Positions 52,767-63,150 of a stretch of DNA of 64,000 nucleotides are shown piece by piece. The DNA comes from Rebecca billardiae RCC1528 (Eukaryota > Haptophyta): contig OZ251248.1 of the NCBI GenBank assembly GCA_965240325.2, positions 1,036,554 through 1,100,553 of the forward strand. Direction: 5' to 3'. Below the pieces are notes generated by a model. It ran no database searches, was not told where the DNA came from, and was given only the letters and a program-made list of their open reading frames with translations. How positions within the stretch are numbered: position 1 is the stretch's first letter; each line of letters begins with the position of its first letter. The translations under genes were made by a program, and so were the position numbers.

Positions 52767-54233
52767 TCAGAGCAGCCCGCCGCGCAGGGGCGGCAGCTGC
52801 GCCACGCGCCGCGGCGTCGGCAGCTCTCCGCCATCGTAGCTCACGCGCAGGACCCCGAACTCGCCCCATGGCAATCCGCACGCGTGCGCACCGCCGTCCG
52901 CTGTGACGCAGAGGGCGTGGGCGTCGCCAACAAAGCAGCCGACCACGCGCGCATGCGCGAGGCTCTCCACCCGCTCTGGCAGCGTGCGATTCACTCGGTC
53001 CCCCAGCCCCAGCTGGCCGTTGTGGTTGCGCCCAAACGCGTGCACGCTGCCGTCCGCGCACACCACCGCGCTGCTCTGACAGCCCGCGCTGGCGCGCACG
53101 GAGCGCACACCATCCAGTGCGTCGACGCGCGTGGGCACCAAGCGACGCGCCTCATCACCGTGGCCGAGCGCACCATCGCGACCGCTTCCGAAGGAGTGCA
53201 CGCCGCCCGCTGCGTCCACCACCAGGCTGTGGAACTTGCCCGCGCTCACGTGCACAGCGCGCACGCCCGCGAGCGCCTCGATGCGCAGCGGCGCGTGCTG
53301 CTCTTGCTGGTCGCCGTGGCCGAGCAGGCCGGCATGGGCCACCCCACACGAGTACACGGCACCGCATGCCGAAAGCAACAGCGCGTGACAGCCGCCCGCG
53401 GCCACGCCGCCCACGCGCACGCCGTCCAGCGCCTCGATGCGCGTCGGCTCCAGCCGGCGCTCAGTGTCGCCATGGCCGAGCTGGCCGCAGTGGTTGCTGC
53501 CCCAGCTGTACGCCGCGCCGGCGGCCGTGAGCGCGAGGCTGTGGTGATAAGTGCCAGCGCCGATGCCGATGACGAGCTCCGCGCCCAGCGCCACCACCTG
53601 CACGAACGCCCGTCGCTCAGCCGTGTCGCCCACGCCCAGCTGGCCGTGCTTGTTGCTGCCGCACGCGTACACGGCGCCCGCCTCGCTCAGCGCGAGCAGG
53701 TAGGCGCAGCCGGCAGCCACTGCACACACGCGCACCGCCCCAAGCGAGTTCACGCGCGTCGGCACGAGCACGGCCGTCTCCCAGCTGAGGTCGGGATGGC
53801 CCAGCGGTGCGCCGTACGTATGCACGCCGCCGTCCGCGTCGACAAAGGCGGACACGCTCGTCCGATTCCCAACACTGTCTTCTGGGCAGGCGGACGCGAC
53901 GTGAGCGTGCGCGTGCGCGAGCTCGAGAACACGCTCGCGCGCGAGCAGTTCCTCGACCCACGCGCACACGCCCGCCGGCAGGGTCGCCGGCAGCGCGGCC
54001 TCGTGCCCGCGCATGCGCGCGCGCTCGCGCAGCGCGTGCTCCAGCGGCGCGCCGCGGAAGAGGCGCGCGGCGGCGTTGGCGGCGGCGAGGTCGCGCGCGT
54101 CTTCCGAGTGGACGAGGATGCGCGCGAGCAGCTCGAGCGGCAGATCGGCCAGCCACCGCGCCGGCGCCGCCGCCGAGCCGGGCTGCTCGTCGTCGGGCGC
54201 TCCACTCGTCGTCGCGGGTGGGGCCGACGCCAT
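52767..54233 (-). CDS. F-box-like / RCC1 beta-propeller protein (copy 2)
   Basis: Intronless, 488 residues from ATG 54233. It has the same architecture as 15059-16564: an F-box-like start (WLADLPLELLARILVHSEDA followed by RDLAAANAAARLF), the shared linker LARERVLELAHAHAHV, then RCC1 blades such as GSNKHGQLGVGDTAERR, WGSNHCGQLGHGD and GRNHNGQLGLGD. The two genes are clear paralogues, more similar in the F-box and linker and in blades 2-4. Copy 2 keeps intact C.G/W.G blade starts. Its codons are slightly less GC-biased than those of copy 1. Substrate-recruiting subunit of an SCF E3 ligase is the likely role (inference). It follows the FkbM-like gene on the same strand, 120 bp apart. Confidence 0.87.
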   Translation of the reverse strand: MASAPPATTSGAPDDEQPGSAAAPARWLADLPLELLARILVHSEDARDLAAANAAARLFRGAPLEHALRERARMRGHEAALPATLPAGVCAWVEELLARERVLELAHAHAHVASACPEDSVGNRTSVSAFVDADGGVHTYGAPLGHPDLSWETAVLVPTRVNSLGAVRVCAVAAGCAYLLALSEAGAVYACGSNKHGQLGVGDTAERRAFVQVVALGAELVIGIGAGTYHHSLALTAAGAAYSWGSNHCGQLGHGDTERRLEPTRIEALDGVRVGGVAAGGCHALLLSACGAVYSCGVAHAGLLGHGDQQEQHAPLRIEALAGVRAVHVSAGKFHSLVVDAAGGVHSFGSGRDGALGHGDEARRLVPTRVDALDGVRSVRASAGCQSSAVVCADGSVHAFGRNHNGQLGLGDRVNRTLPERVESLAHARVVGCFVGDAHALCVTADGGAHACGLPWGEFGVLRVSYDGGELPTPRRVAQLPPLRGGLL

Positions 54234-54353
54234 GCCGCTTTGCTGCTACGTATTCTAATTTTACCCGCCCCATATTGTTTTCAATTGATGAGCGATGACG
54301 ACGCTGATGCTGTGGTCAGATATTGTCGTCACGGCGCGCGCGCGCCGCCGGCC

Positions 54354-55475
54354 TCAGCTCTCCTTCGCGCCGGCGGCCGCCGCCGCGGCGCGCGCCTTCC
54401 ACTGCGCGAGCCGCAGCCCCGCCAGCCCGCGCCGCACGCACCAGTGCGTCGCGTACCGCTCGAGCAGCGCGCGCTGCGCCGCGCGCCGCGCCGCCTCGAG
54501 GTCGCCGCCCGTCTGGCGCCACACCGCGTAGTCGACCACCTTGGCCACGTCGGCGGCGGAGGCGGGGCGGTGCTCGCGCTTGCCGCCGACGGCGATCGCG
54601 CTCCACGGCGGCACGGCCCAGCCCGCCTCGAGCAGGTCGGAGCGCAGCCACACCAGGTCGAAGAGCCCGACGCGGTGCACGAGCGTGTACCCAAACTCGG
54701 CCGCCAGGTCGCGCCACGTGGCCGGGGAGGCGCCCCACACGCACTGCGCAAACGCGAACGCGTAGCCGGCGGGCACGCCGCCGCCGAGCATGCTCGGGTC
54801 CTGCAGCGTGAAGGTGTCGTTCTCGGCCCAGTTCGGGTTGAACTCCGTCGTGAGCACGCGCGGCCGGTACCCGCCCTCGAGGATGCCGCGCAGCACGAAC
54901 GCGTCGTGCGAGTCCATGTCGCACGAGACGTAGTCGGGCGCGCGCGGCACGCCGTACCGCGCGAAGAGCTGCGCGACGTTGCCGCGGTACAGGTAGTGCG
55001 CGTGCAGGTTGATGCTCTCGTTGCGGTTCGACCCGTCCAGCAGCAGCCCGCGGAAGCCGCGCCGGTGCAGGAAGAGCGTGTTCGCGCCCGAGCCGCCCTC
55101 GTACGTGGCCGAGTTGAAGCCAAACTCGACGTAGTACCGGTTGGTCACGCCGATGCGGTCAAAGATGGCGGCGAGGACGCCGTCCTGGTTGGACTGCGAG
55201 CTGAGCCGCGCGTACCGCGGCACGTCGCGCGGCAGGTCGAGCAGCCAGCCCGGCGGCGCCGCGCCGGCCGGCAGCGGCGCCGGCCGCGGCGCCCAGCGCG
55301 CGAGCGCCGCGCGCACCGCCGCCTTGGTGCGCGCGGCGCGCGGCGGCGGCCGAGCGGGGGACGAGGCGGCGGCGGCGGCAGCCGTGGCCGGCGGCGGCGG
55401 CGCGCGCGCCGTCGCGAGCAGGCCCGTCGCGAGCGCCGCGAGCAGCGGGCGGCGCGCCGCCGAGGGAGGCGCCAT
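54354..55475 (-). CDS. FkbM-like methyltransferase-fold protein with secretory leader
   Basis: Intronless, 373 residues. The leader LLAALATGLLATARA looks like a signal peptide or anchor, followed by a Pro/Ala-rich stem. The core starts LSSQSNQDGVLAAIFDRIGV, then TNRYYVEFGFNSATYEGG, matching the SQ..QDG...IF..IG..N.YYVE(F/I)G block of FkbM-type methyltransferase-like proteins, where the acidic VEFG end binds S-adenosylmethionine. Further along are FRGLLLDGSN, DYVSCDMDSHDAFVLRGILE and RVLTTEFNPNW. Eukaryotic relatives are often Golgi proteins of unknown substrate. Family assignment is by motif; the methyltransferase activity is inferred. Confidence 0.7.
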   Translation of the reverse strand: MAPPSAARRPLLAALATGLLATARAPPPPATAAAAAASSPARPPPRAARTKAAVRAALARWAPRPAPLPAGAAPPGWLLDLPRDVPRYARLSSQSNQDGVLAAIFDRIGVTNRYYVEFGFNSATYEGGSGANTLFLHRRGFRGLLLDGSNRNESINLHAHYLYRGNVAQLFARYGVPRAPDYVSCDMDSHDAFVLRGILEGGYRPRVLTTEFNPNWAENDTFTLQDPSMLGGGVPAGYAFAFAQCVWGASPATWRDLAAEFGYTLVHRVGLFDLVWLRSDLLEAGWAVPPWSAIAVGGKREHRPASAADVAKVVDYAVWRQTGGDLEAARRAAQRALLERYATHWCVRRGLAGLRLAQWKARAAAAAAGAKES

Positions 55476-55828
55476 CGCCCCCGCTCCGCGGGAGACAGCT
55501 CACGTCTCGATATCTCGTGGACGCACGACGAGCACGGCCAAAGTCCGGCAAAGCATCACCACTGGGCGCAGGAATGGCGGGCCGTAGGTCCGCCCCTTGT
55601 AGTGCCCGGGAAAAAGATAAGAAAAAGAAAAATAAAAAAGAAAATCGCCTCGCAGAGAAAAGAAAATCGCCTCGCTCACTGCCAGGTCGCTTCGCTCACT
55701 ACCGGGCGCCCTCGCAGCTCCCACTGGGGACGCTCGGCCGAAAACCATCTGCGGCCTGGCGCGGAGCGCGTGGGCGGCGCGCGCCAAATCCAACGCTAGC
55801 GCGGACATCGTGAGGGGATTCCCGAACG
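55476..55828. other. Intergenic region with A-rich tract
   Basis: 353 bp upstream of the FkbM-like gene. It holds an A-rich purine tract (55613-55672, AAAAAGATAAGAAAAAGAAA) and short direct repeats (GAAAATCGCCTCGC twice; TCGCT-TCGCTCACT). Composition differs from both flanks and may mark the edge of an inserted element. Confidence 0.5.
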
Positions 55829-57325
55829 GTGTTTTCGCCCGATTCGCGATTGCTGCCCTCGTCGTCTCGCGTGCAGGTCGAACGGGGGCTAAATCGACGC
55901 GTTGGAGCGGTACGCTCGGCGCGTCGACACGATCGTGCGACCTGGGGCGATCCTCGCCCGACGTGCACGTCGAGCGCTCGCACGGGCCATAGCATCATGC
56001 GCTGCGCAAGACAACCACCTCGCACGATCCACCGTCGCGCGTCGGGCTCGGTGCGGAAACGCATTCATCACGAGGCGTCTCGCGGGCGGGAAGCGCCATC
56101 GCACGCGACGCAAGCTTTGGCGCGGCCTTCTGAACACCATAACCGGAATGCACACACCGGACTGTCGTCGCGTGACCCGGTTGGCAAGGTCGGGCGCATG
56201 CAAATCCGTTTGCTACGGTCGGTGGTGTTCCAGAGCGAGCGATCATCTTTCATCTTTCACGCTCGCGAGCTCGCGGCCAAGGATCGCTTGGCGCTCGAGG
56301 ACCCACGTCCGGCCTGCATGGCGTCGACGGTGGCCAATGCGACGGAGGGGCAGCGCGAAGCGGCGTACGACGCGCACCGCACGCACCTGCCGGGTCTGCC
56401 GCCGTGGCAGGAACCGCGTCTTCGCGAGTCGGCGACTGAGGCGACAGCGCGCTATCACCGATCCCAGGGGCGCATTCGCGACGAGCTGAAACGTCGCGCG
56501 TGCAAGATCGCCGCACCATCCTTGCCCATGGCACGGGCGCTGCGGGACGAGGCCGACGTCGTGAAGCCAGTGGCACATGCGCTGCGCTTCGTGTGCCTGC
56601 TCGAGCAGCGCGTGCCCACCGTCGATCGCGAGTGGCACACGCTCTCGCACTGCGCGCGCGTACACCGCCAACAGCTCCTGATACCGCCGCACGTGCGAGT
56701 GCCGGACCTGTCGCGCGGAGCGGCGAGCGCCGACGAGCGCTTGGACCTGGACGCGCTGTTGCGCAGCGTGGCGGCCGTGCACGACGCCGACGCGACCTTC
56801 GCCGAGCCCATCGTGCCCGGAGCGGACATTGGCATCCTGGCGACACACGATCTCAGCTGGCGACACGAGGAGATGCTCACGATCTCCTCTGGCGGATTCG
56901 TCGGCGGCGAGGCGCTCGACTACGTCATCGCGGTCGAGATGCGGCACATGCAGCGCGTACGCGAGCTCGCGCGAAGCCACGGGCTGCCCGTCCCGCCCCG
57001 CGTGCTGCACGTTCCCTCGTGGGTGTGGACCTTGCTCATGGGCGCGGGCGTGTACGCGTGGGAGAAGGTGGCCGACATCTTTGCGCTCTTCGACCTGAAC
57101 GAGTACGACGTGCTCTCCTTCATCATCAACCAGGACGGCAACCACTGGGCGCAGGGGGTCGTCGACTTGCGGCGCGAGATCATCGAGTACCGCGAGCCCC
57201 TGGGCGGAGGCGACATGATCGGCTTCGTTTCGAACGTGCAGCTGCTGCTCGCCGACGCGCAAGAGACAGAGAGACAGAAATCGGTAGGATGCACTGAACA
57301 TCACACTCCGGCCGCCACAACTTGA
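55829..57325 (+). CDS. ORF with Ulp1/SENP-like (C48) protease segment, probably transposon-derived and degenerate
   Basis: 498-codon ORF, start uncertain (possible ATGs 55829, 55997, 56200, 56321). The C-terminal part, GVYAWEKVADIFALFDLNEY, then DVLSFIINQDGNHWAQGVVD and LRREIIEYREPLGGG, matches the Ulp1 core pattern W..k.DiF..d.i..PIn...HW.l.vvDl....i.yyDSlgg. The His of NHW (57143-57145) is present. The Asp of the usual yDSl is Arg here, and the Gln/Cys part is missing before the stop, so activity is doubtful. Such C48 domains are common in Mutator-like and other large DNA transposons. The upstream half is unrecognised, and its base composition is less GC-rich than true genes nearby. A truncated or broken transposon gene is the best reading; a missing intron could hide the Cys region. 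Confidence 0.5.
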   Translation: MFSPDSRLLPSSSRVQVERGLNRRVGAVRSARRHDRATWGDPRPTCTSSARTGHSIMRCARQPPRTIHRRASGSVRKRIHHEASRGREAPSHATQALARPSEHHNRNAHTGLSSRDPVGKVGRMQIRLLRSVVFQSERSSFIFHARELAAKDRLALEDPRPACMASTVANATEGQREAAYDAHRTHLPGLPPWQEPRLRESATEATARYHRSQGRIRDELKRRACKIAAPSLPMARALRDEADVVKPVAHALRFVCLLEQRVPTVDREWHTLSHCARVHRQQLLIPPHVRVPDLSRGAASADERLDLDALLRSVAAVHDADATFAEPIVPGADIGILATHDLSWRHEEMLTISSGGFVGGEALDYVIAVEMRHMQRVRELARSHGLPVPPRVLHVPSWVWTLLMGAGVYAWEKVADIFALFDLNEYDVLSFIINQDGNHWAQGVVDLRREIIEYREPLGGGDMIGFVSNVQLLLADAQETERQKSVGCTEHHTPAATT

Positions 57326-60250
57326 ACTGTTTTCGTGTTTAGCTCCAAGGACAAACCGTCACCGTCAGGCGCACACGGGCACGCCGCCGTCGCACGCCAA
57401 TCAGTTGGCAGTGCGTGCGCGCAGTCGCCAAGGCTCGGCACGATGACGAGTAGCATCACAGTGGGTGCAGGAATACACGCGCAATCACACTGTCGCTGAG
57501 CTCGCACCAGAGTCATCTGTCGCGTTATTATTCGTCAGTGAGTCGGGTAGCTCACAATCATCTCGGTATGATGTCGCATTGTTATTCGTAGTCATCCTGC
57601 CCGTCAAACCGCTATAAATAAAAGGCGCGAACCCGCTGGGGAAATATTGCGACAGCACTGGCACGGCCCGCCGACCCCCCCGCCCGCCAGGGCTGAGTTT
57701 TTCGGGTGGGGATTTTCTTTTCCGAATATGTTGGTGATGCCGTCAGAGCACCACCAACCTCTGCCGCTGGCGGCTGCGCTCACAGCGCGCTGGGCGGCGC
57801 TGGAGGGGCGAGATGGGCGCCGACTGCGCGCCCTCCTGCGGTAGTTGCGTGCCCGCGAAGGCGGTGCGCGTGGTTGAGCGCGGCTGAAGAGCAGCCATTT
57901 GCGTCGTTCCACCGCTCGCCGTTCGGAATCACTGCATCCGCCGCACCTCAGGCCATCGCGTGCGCCGCACCAACAAGGAAGTTGTGTGCATTCCTCGGCT
58001 GACTGCACGCGTGCCGCGAGCAGCGGCGTCGGCGTCCGGCACTTGGTTGCACTGGGCAATGTCCAGGTAGTTTATGCACGCGGCATCGCTCGTCACAATA
58101 CGCTGCCTGGCATACGCATCTGCACGGGTCACACAGCCGTCAAAAGGCATGATCGAGCATCACGCAGCGGTTGGCATCGACCTACGGCGAGGGTCGTGTG
58201 AGCATGCAAAGCACGGACATGCGCCCTTCTGGATAGTGATGTAGTGAGCACATTCCCGCGTGAAAGGAGCGCGCGCCATTCAGGCACCGGAAGCGGCGTC
58301 GGGGCTGGATGCTCACGTCTTAGGCAGGCTGATGCTGCCTTCCGGCTGCACGGGTGCGTCTATCAAGGCTGACCGTGTGTGCACGATGCGCACCGTCAAG
58401 TTCGACACGAACGTCCAGACGTGAGCTACTGCTTGACAAGGTAGTATACACACATTCATACACGCGCCGTGTCATCCGAGGAGGCACATACACGCAGGCC
58501 ATCATGGGCCTCGTTCAGGTATATTCTGCATCAGCACGAACGCATGTTTGTACTAGCTCGGGCCAAGCTTGACGTCGGAGCACGAGTCAGGGAGTTCAAT
58601 GCCGGGGCAGAGCTGGACAGCGGTCACATGTGTGGCCACTCCGCGCGAGCGCACATGCTCCGCGTCACCGCATATCAGCATGGCGTGCGCTGCAACGTCA
58701 TCGTCGGGCCAGAGCGCTTGTTCGACCAATCGGCTCGCATGAATGATGCAATCAGCACACCTGAACGCAGCTGTTCGGACCCGCGCTCATGCGCGGCGGC
58801 GCAAGGTAGCGCAGTGCGTACAGCGTAGGCCTCGCCGCGCGGAAGCGCATGCTCCGTGTGTGTCTCGCCTCGCATGGCGCACGCGGGCGAGGCTGGCCGT
58901 GTGGCGGTGTGCACAGACAAGTGCTGGCCCGAGGCAAGTACAGCCGAATGCGATGCGCGGCGCGAAGCGGCGAATGGCACTTCAGCACGACTGCCCAGCC
59001 CAGCTCGCCGGCTCTGCGCTCGCGGGATCGTCCACACGCACGGGAGCGCGGCGCCGTCGCCCGCTCGCCCGAGACGCGCGCGTCCGCCGCGCAGCGCGCG
59101 GCTGAATAAATGCAAGGCGGAAATAATAACCGTAAAGAAGAAATGGTCCGCGGCCGTCCGGCCGTGCTGCGCAAACGATGTCCTTGCCAGCACTCAGCAG
59201 CGCTCCCTCTGTCCATCCAGCGCCGTGACCATCCCGCAAGGTTCCGCCTCACCTTCTAGACGACGATCTCTGGTTCCAGCATAGGAGACAGTCGAGGTCG
59301 GAGGTGTGGCCCGTGCGAGTGACGGAGTGACCAGCCCGCAGCCGGCCAGTCCTCGTGAGTGCGGTGTGGCGCCACCTGTGCAGCACGACTTCGGGTTCCG
59401 GCATAGCTTCCCCCTGGCTGTGCTCGTGCTGGCTAACCTGACTGACGCGCATCAGTCGGCTGTGACGTCTGACACGATCCGCGGAAACTATACGAATCTT
59501 ACGAACGCGCCCTGGTGCCGGGCCAGGCGCCGCAGACGCACTGCGAGCGAGCCAACCGCGCCGTGCACTGGCCGGTTGACCCACAAGTGGCCATACGGCG
59601 AGACGTCACCAGGCACCTGTCGCACGAGTCGCACGTTAATTCACGTGGTGCGCTCCCTCCGCCTCCCTGCCGATTCAGACTTGATGCCCGGCGCCACAGC
59701 TGACTGTCACCTGACACACACCAGCTCACTACCCCAAGGCCCAGACGTGAGAGGTAAAATGGAGTCTGGGCTGCCGGCCGGAGCCCATCAAGCAGACACG
59801 CCTGCGGCTGCTGCAGCCGCAACGTGCTGGCGATGAGACAGGGGACCAAGACCACCCCGTCCGCACCAAGCCATCCGCGATTGTGGTCATCCAGCCGCCC
59901 GAGGAGCCAGCCTCGCGCAAGCAGGCGGACGCCCGACCACCTGAGCGCGGCACCTGGCCGCAGCACATGCCACACAACGGTGGCGCAGCTGCCAAGGGCA
60001 AGGCAACGCAGAAGGACGCAATCGTGCGGCCAGCGTCGTAGCGGGCATCCATCCAACCCACACGGGAGGCCCGCAGCCGCCTAGCAGCCCAGCCCAGCCC
60101 GTCACAGTCAGTCACAGCACTGGCTCTCGTGCAGCATCCGCACCCTGCGAGCACGGAGAGTTCAGGACGCAACACAGGGCGGCGCGCGCGCGGCAGACGA
60201 GCCAGGCCGTCACCGCCCGCCTCCACAAGCCGCCCCCCCGCGCGCGGCGC
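57326..60250. other. Gene-poor region, nothing recognised
   Basis: About 2.9 kb of balanced-to-moderately GC-rich DNA with only short, unconvincing frames. A TATAAATAAAAG sequence lies at 57612-57623. The phrase GGTTCC(A/G)GCATAG occurs at about 59271 and 59395. No protein domain, tRNA or rRNA is recognised. Together with the Ulp1-like ORF this looks like old transposon-rich DNA. Confidence 0.45.
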
Positions 60251-61104
60251 GGCGCGCGCCGCGACCCTCGGGTCGAACCGGGACGCACTGCTCACGCCGT
60301 GGCGCAGCGCGACGGGCGCGGCGCGGCGAGGTCGCATGTGCTTCCCCCGGGGGGCTGAGCGTACTGGCTGAGGCCCCCACGCGCGGCGGACTCCGTGCGC
60401 GCCCCGCCTGATGTGCGCGCGGCGCGCAGCCGCAGCGCGCGGCGGGCCGGTGCCGGTGCGTATTCGGTCTCGTCGGCACCTGTGTGCTCGGTCTCGTCAA
60501 AGCGTTACCCGCATCGGCCCCCAGGCGGCCCCCTTTAGCGCGGTCCTCGACAGCGAGGCCAACCATCGACGCTTGGAAGCCTACGGCCGCGCCAAGCGAC
60601 GGCGCCGAGCGGGCGCGCGCGCGCGGCACGAGAGGTAGACTCCCGTAGCGTGCCTCCACACCCCGCCCGCGCCAGCGCACCCGCTCGCGGCTCTCTTTCC
60701 GCTCCGCGGCGGCGCGCGGCACCCGAGCCGCACTGAACGCGTGCACGGCGCACGCCGTGGCGCGGCGCGACGGGCGCGGCGCGGCGCGCTCGGAGTGAAC
60801 TCGCCCGGGGCTCCGAGCGTACGGGCCGACGCGCCCGCGCGCGGCGCGCTCCGCCCGCGCCCCGCCAAATGCGCGTGTTATCACGAGGCGCGGGTCGCCA
60901 CCCTTACGCGCGGCGGCGCGGCCGTCGCGAGGGGTCCCCGCACTTGGCGGCGACGAGAAGCGTCCGGACTCTCCTTGATGTTGCACAAAGCCGCGGGGGC
61001 GGCACGCCCGGATACGCGGCCGTCGCGAGGGGTCCCCGCACTTGGCGGCGACGAGAAGCGTCCGGACTCTCCTTGATGTTGCACAAAGCCGCGGGGGCGG
61101 CACG
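60251..61104. repeat. Local duplications: diverged ~150-bp pair and an identical 89-bp tandem pair
   Basis: Segments about 60264-60415 and 60728-60872 share ordered blocks (ACGCCGTGGCGC, CGCGACGGGCGCGGCGCGGC, GAGCGTAC) and are diverged copies. Separately, 60918-61006 and 61016-61104 are an identical 89-bp tandem duplication (period 98) starting GCGGCCGTCGCGAGG and ending GGGGGCGGCACG. Confidence 0.85.
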
Positions 61105-63150
61105 GTTAAATCCGGGCGTGCCCCCCCCGCGGAAAAAGCGCGCCGATTTTCTCCAACCCTGGGTGCCGTGTCCCCTGTGGCGATCTGTGTGCGTGCAGTA
61201 AGCAGTTTCAGTCCACCCGTCCCCCTCCCAGCCCCCTAACTACATCAAGGCTCCCTGGTATTGAAAAATACCCGCAGCTATTCGTTGCCAGCCCATTTCA
61301 TAGTCACTGGGCTCAAAACATGCCGTCGGCATGTTTTGAGCCCGCTGAGCCGAAGACGGGCTCAGGGGCTTTCTGGGACGGGTGGAGCAGGAGCTCTCCC
61401 GGCGACGACCGTTGGTCGTGAGCAGCGGAAGAAGCGAAATCACGATGCATGAATTGATCAATCATCCTCCAGAGCGGGTAGCCGCAAGGACGGCACGCCG
61501 ATGGGTTTGCATCTGACGGTGCAGACGGGCGCCCGCCCGACATCAGCGGCGTCTGCCGGGGCTGCTGCCGGGAGCTGTACGTACGTAGAGCCTTGCAGCG
61601 GGCGCCCCCGCGCCGCGCACCGGCTCAAAGTGCCCCCGCCCCTCCCCGCCCCCGCCACCTGCCTCCTGTAGTCAGGTGGCGGTGGTGTGACTGTGAGTGA
61701 GCTGGGCAGGCCATGCGACAGCCAGCATGCGGCGATGACTAACCTAGAGCGCAGCGCATGCTGCTGGGCGGCGCGTGGCGCGAGCGCGTCGCGGCCGTGG
61801 CTGGCGCAACGCACGGGCCCAGCCCGCCCCCGCCCCCGCGCCCCCATCTCCCACCTCGTCCGAGCTGCCTCTGGTGCGCACCATCACTGCAGTGAGCCGC
61901 CTACGCGCAGCTGCTGCATGCCGCTGGTCGCGCACGCGCCTCACGTCGAAGGCGCGGCCGCCCCTTACAGGGACGCGTGCACGTGGCGATCGAGACGAGC
62001 ACACCCCAGCGCGGTCAGCGCGGGTCGGCAGTGGCGAGCAGCAGAAGAGCAGTCTCTATGTTGGACGCCGCCGGGCCGAGCTCTGCGCGCAGACTTGGCA
62101 GCTGTTCACGCGTTGCTGACGGGCACCGCGCACTGTGCTGCGTCGTGCAAGCGACGGAAACGCGAGTGCATCCCCCCAGCAAGCGCGCTCGGCCGCTCGG
62201 CCGTGCACCCGCGCGGCCGCGCGCGGCCGGCTGCGTTTGCGTGGATCCGCGGCCGAGCGAGGGGAGTGGCGGTGCGCTCGCGCCGCCGCGCACTGTCGCG
62301 ATGGCAGCGCGTGGGACGTGGTGAGCGGCGCTCTGGGCGCGTGCTTTGACGGCGCGTGGATCCCCTCGCGCACCACTGCGCCGGCGTGCGCGCGCACGCG
62401 ACGCGCACGAGAGCCGCCCTCCGGCGGACGGCCGGGAAGCGGCGCCGCCATGCTGGCTTCCGAGGCCCAGTTGACTTTTCCCTGAATTCCCTCGCCTGGA
62501 ATATCGCGGCGTTGGTCATCTTTTTTTCGCGACGTCACCGACGACCGTTGGTCGCGGCTGCGCGCGAACCAGCATGGCCTCTCCCCACGAGTCTGCATCC
62601 CGCGGCGCCGATGGGCGCTAGCCGCGTCGGACGGGGCCGCCGCGCGCCGGCGAGTACGCGCGTTCCGCGCCGTACCTGCCGCTGCGCCTCGCTCCAGCCC
62701 AAGGCGGCCCCCGCCCCCGCCCCCCGTCTGCCACTCGTCGTCCGGCCTGCCTCGCGCCGCGCGCCGCGCGGGCCGTCCGACAGCCGCGCAGGGCGGTCTG
62801 GGCGGGCAGGCGGCGATGGCGGGCGTCTCTCGGCGGGCCTTGGCTGCGGCGGGCGCATCGTCTAGTCAAGCAGCAGTCGCCCGCGCCCGCGCCCGCCGCC
62901 GCCGTTTGTACTCCTCGATCTGATTGTGCCGCCGCGCACTGGAGTGTTGCTGCGGGCGTGGAGCGCCGCAGCCGGCCCAGCGCCTCGCGCCGGTCGAAGC
63001 GGCCCCCGCCCCGGCCCCCCATCTTACCCTCCGTCAAGCCTGCGCCTGGTGCGCGTAGTGAGCGGTGAACGTGTGCGGCGCGCCCAGCGCGCGCGAGCTG
63101 GATGGCTAACGCCAACCGACTGGTGGTTGCCCCCGCCGCGCATGCCAAGC
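61105..63150. other. Gene-poor region with hairpins
   Basis: About 2 kb without a supported gene. It includes a perfect 17-bp-arm hairpin at 61309-61343, and the short palindrome CGACCGTTGGTCG twice (about 61404 and 62541). Open frames are Arg/Ala/Pro-rich and look like GC-driven chance frames. Confidence 0.45.
61309..61343. repeat. Perfect inverted repeat, 17-bp arms, 1-nt spacer
   Basis: GGGCTCAAAACATGCCG at 61309-61325 is followed, after one T, by its exact reverse complement at 61327-61343. It forms a nearly loop-less cruciform. No gene border is next to it. Confidence 0.95.

Noticed and set aside
57604-58059. 151-codon minus-strand ORF
   Set aside because: No domain, biased Arg/Ser/Cys composition, no neighbouring splice-compatible exon; likely chance.
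59306-59836. 177-codon plus-strand ORF
   Set aside because: No recognised domain, low-quality composition, and lies in repeat-like DNA. It is not supported beyond chance.
60250-60300. tRNA-like T-loop (GGTTCGACC on the minus strand)
   Set aside because: The stem around it does not pair as a T arm, and no acceptor, D or anticodon arm could be built.
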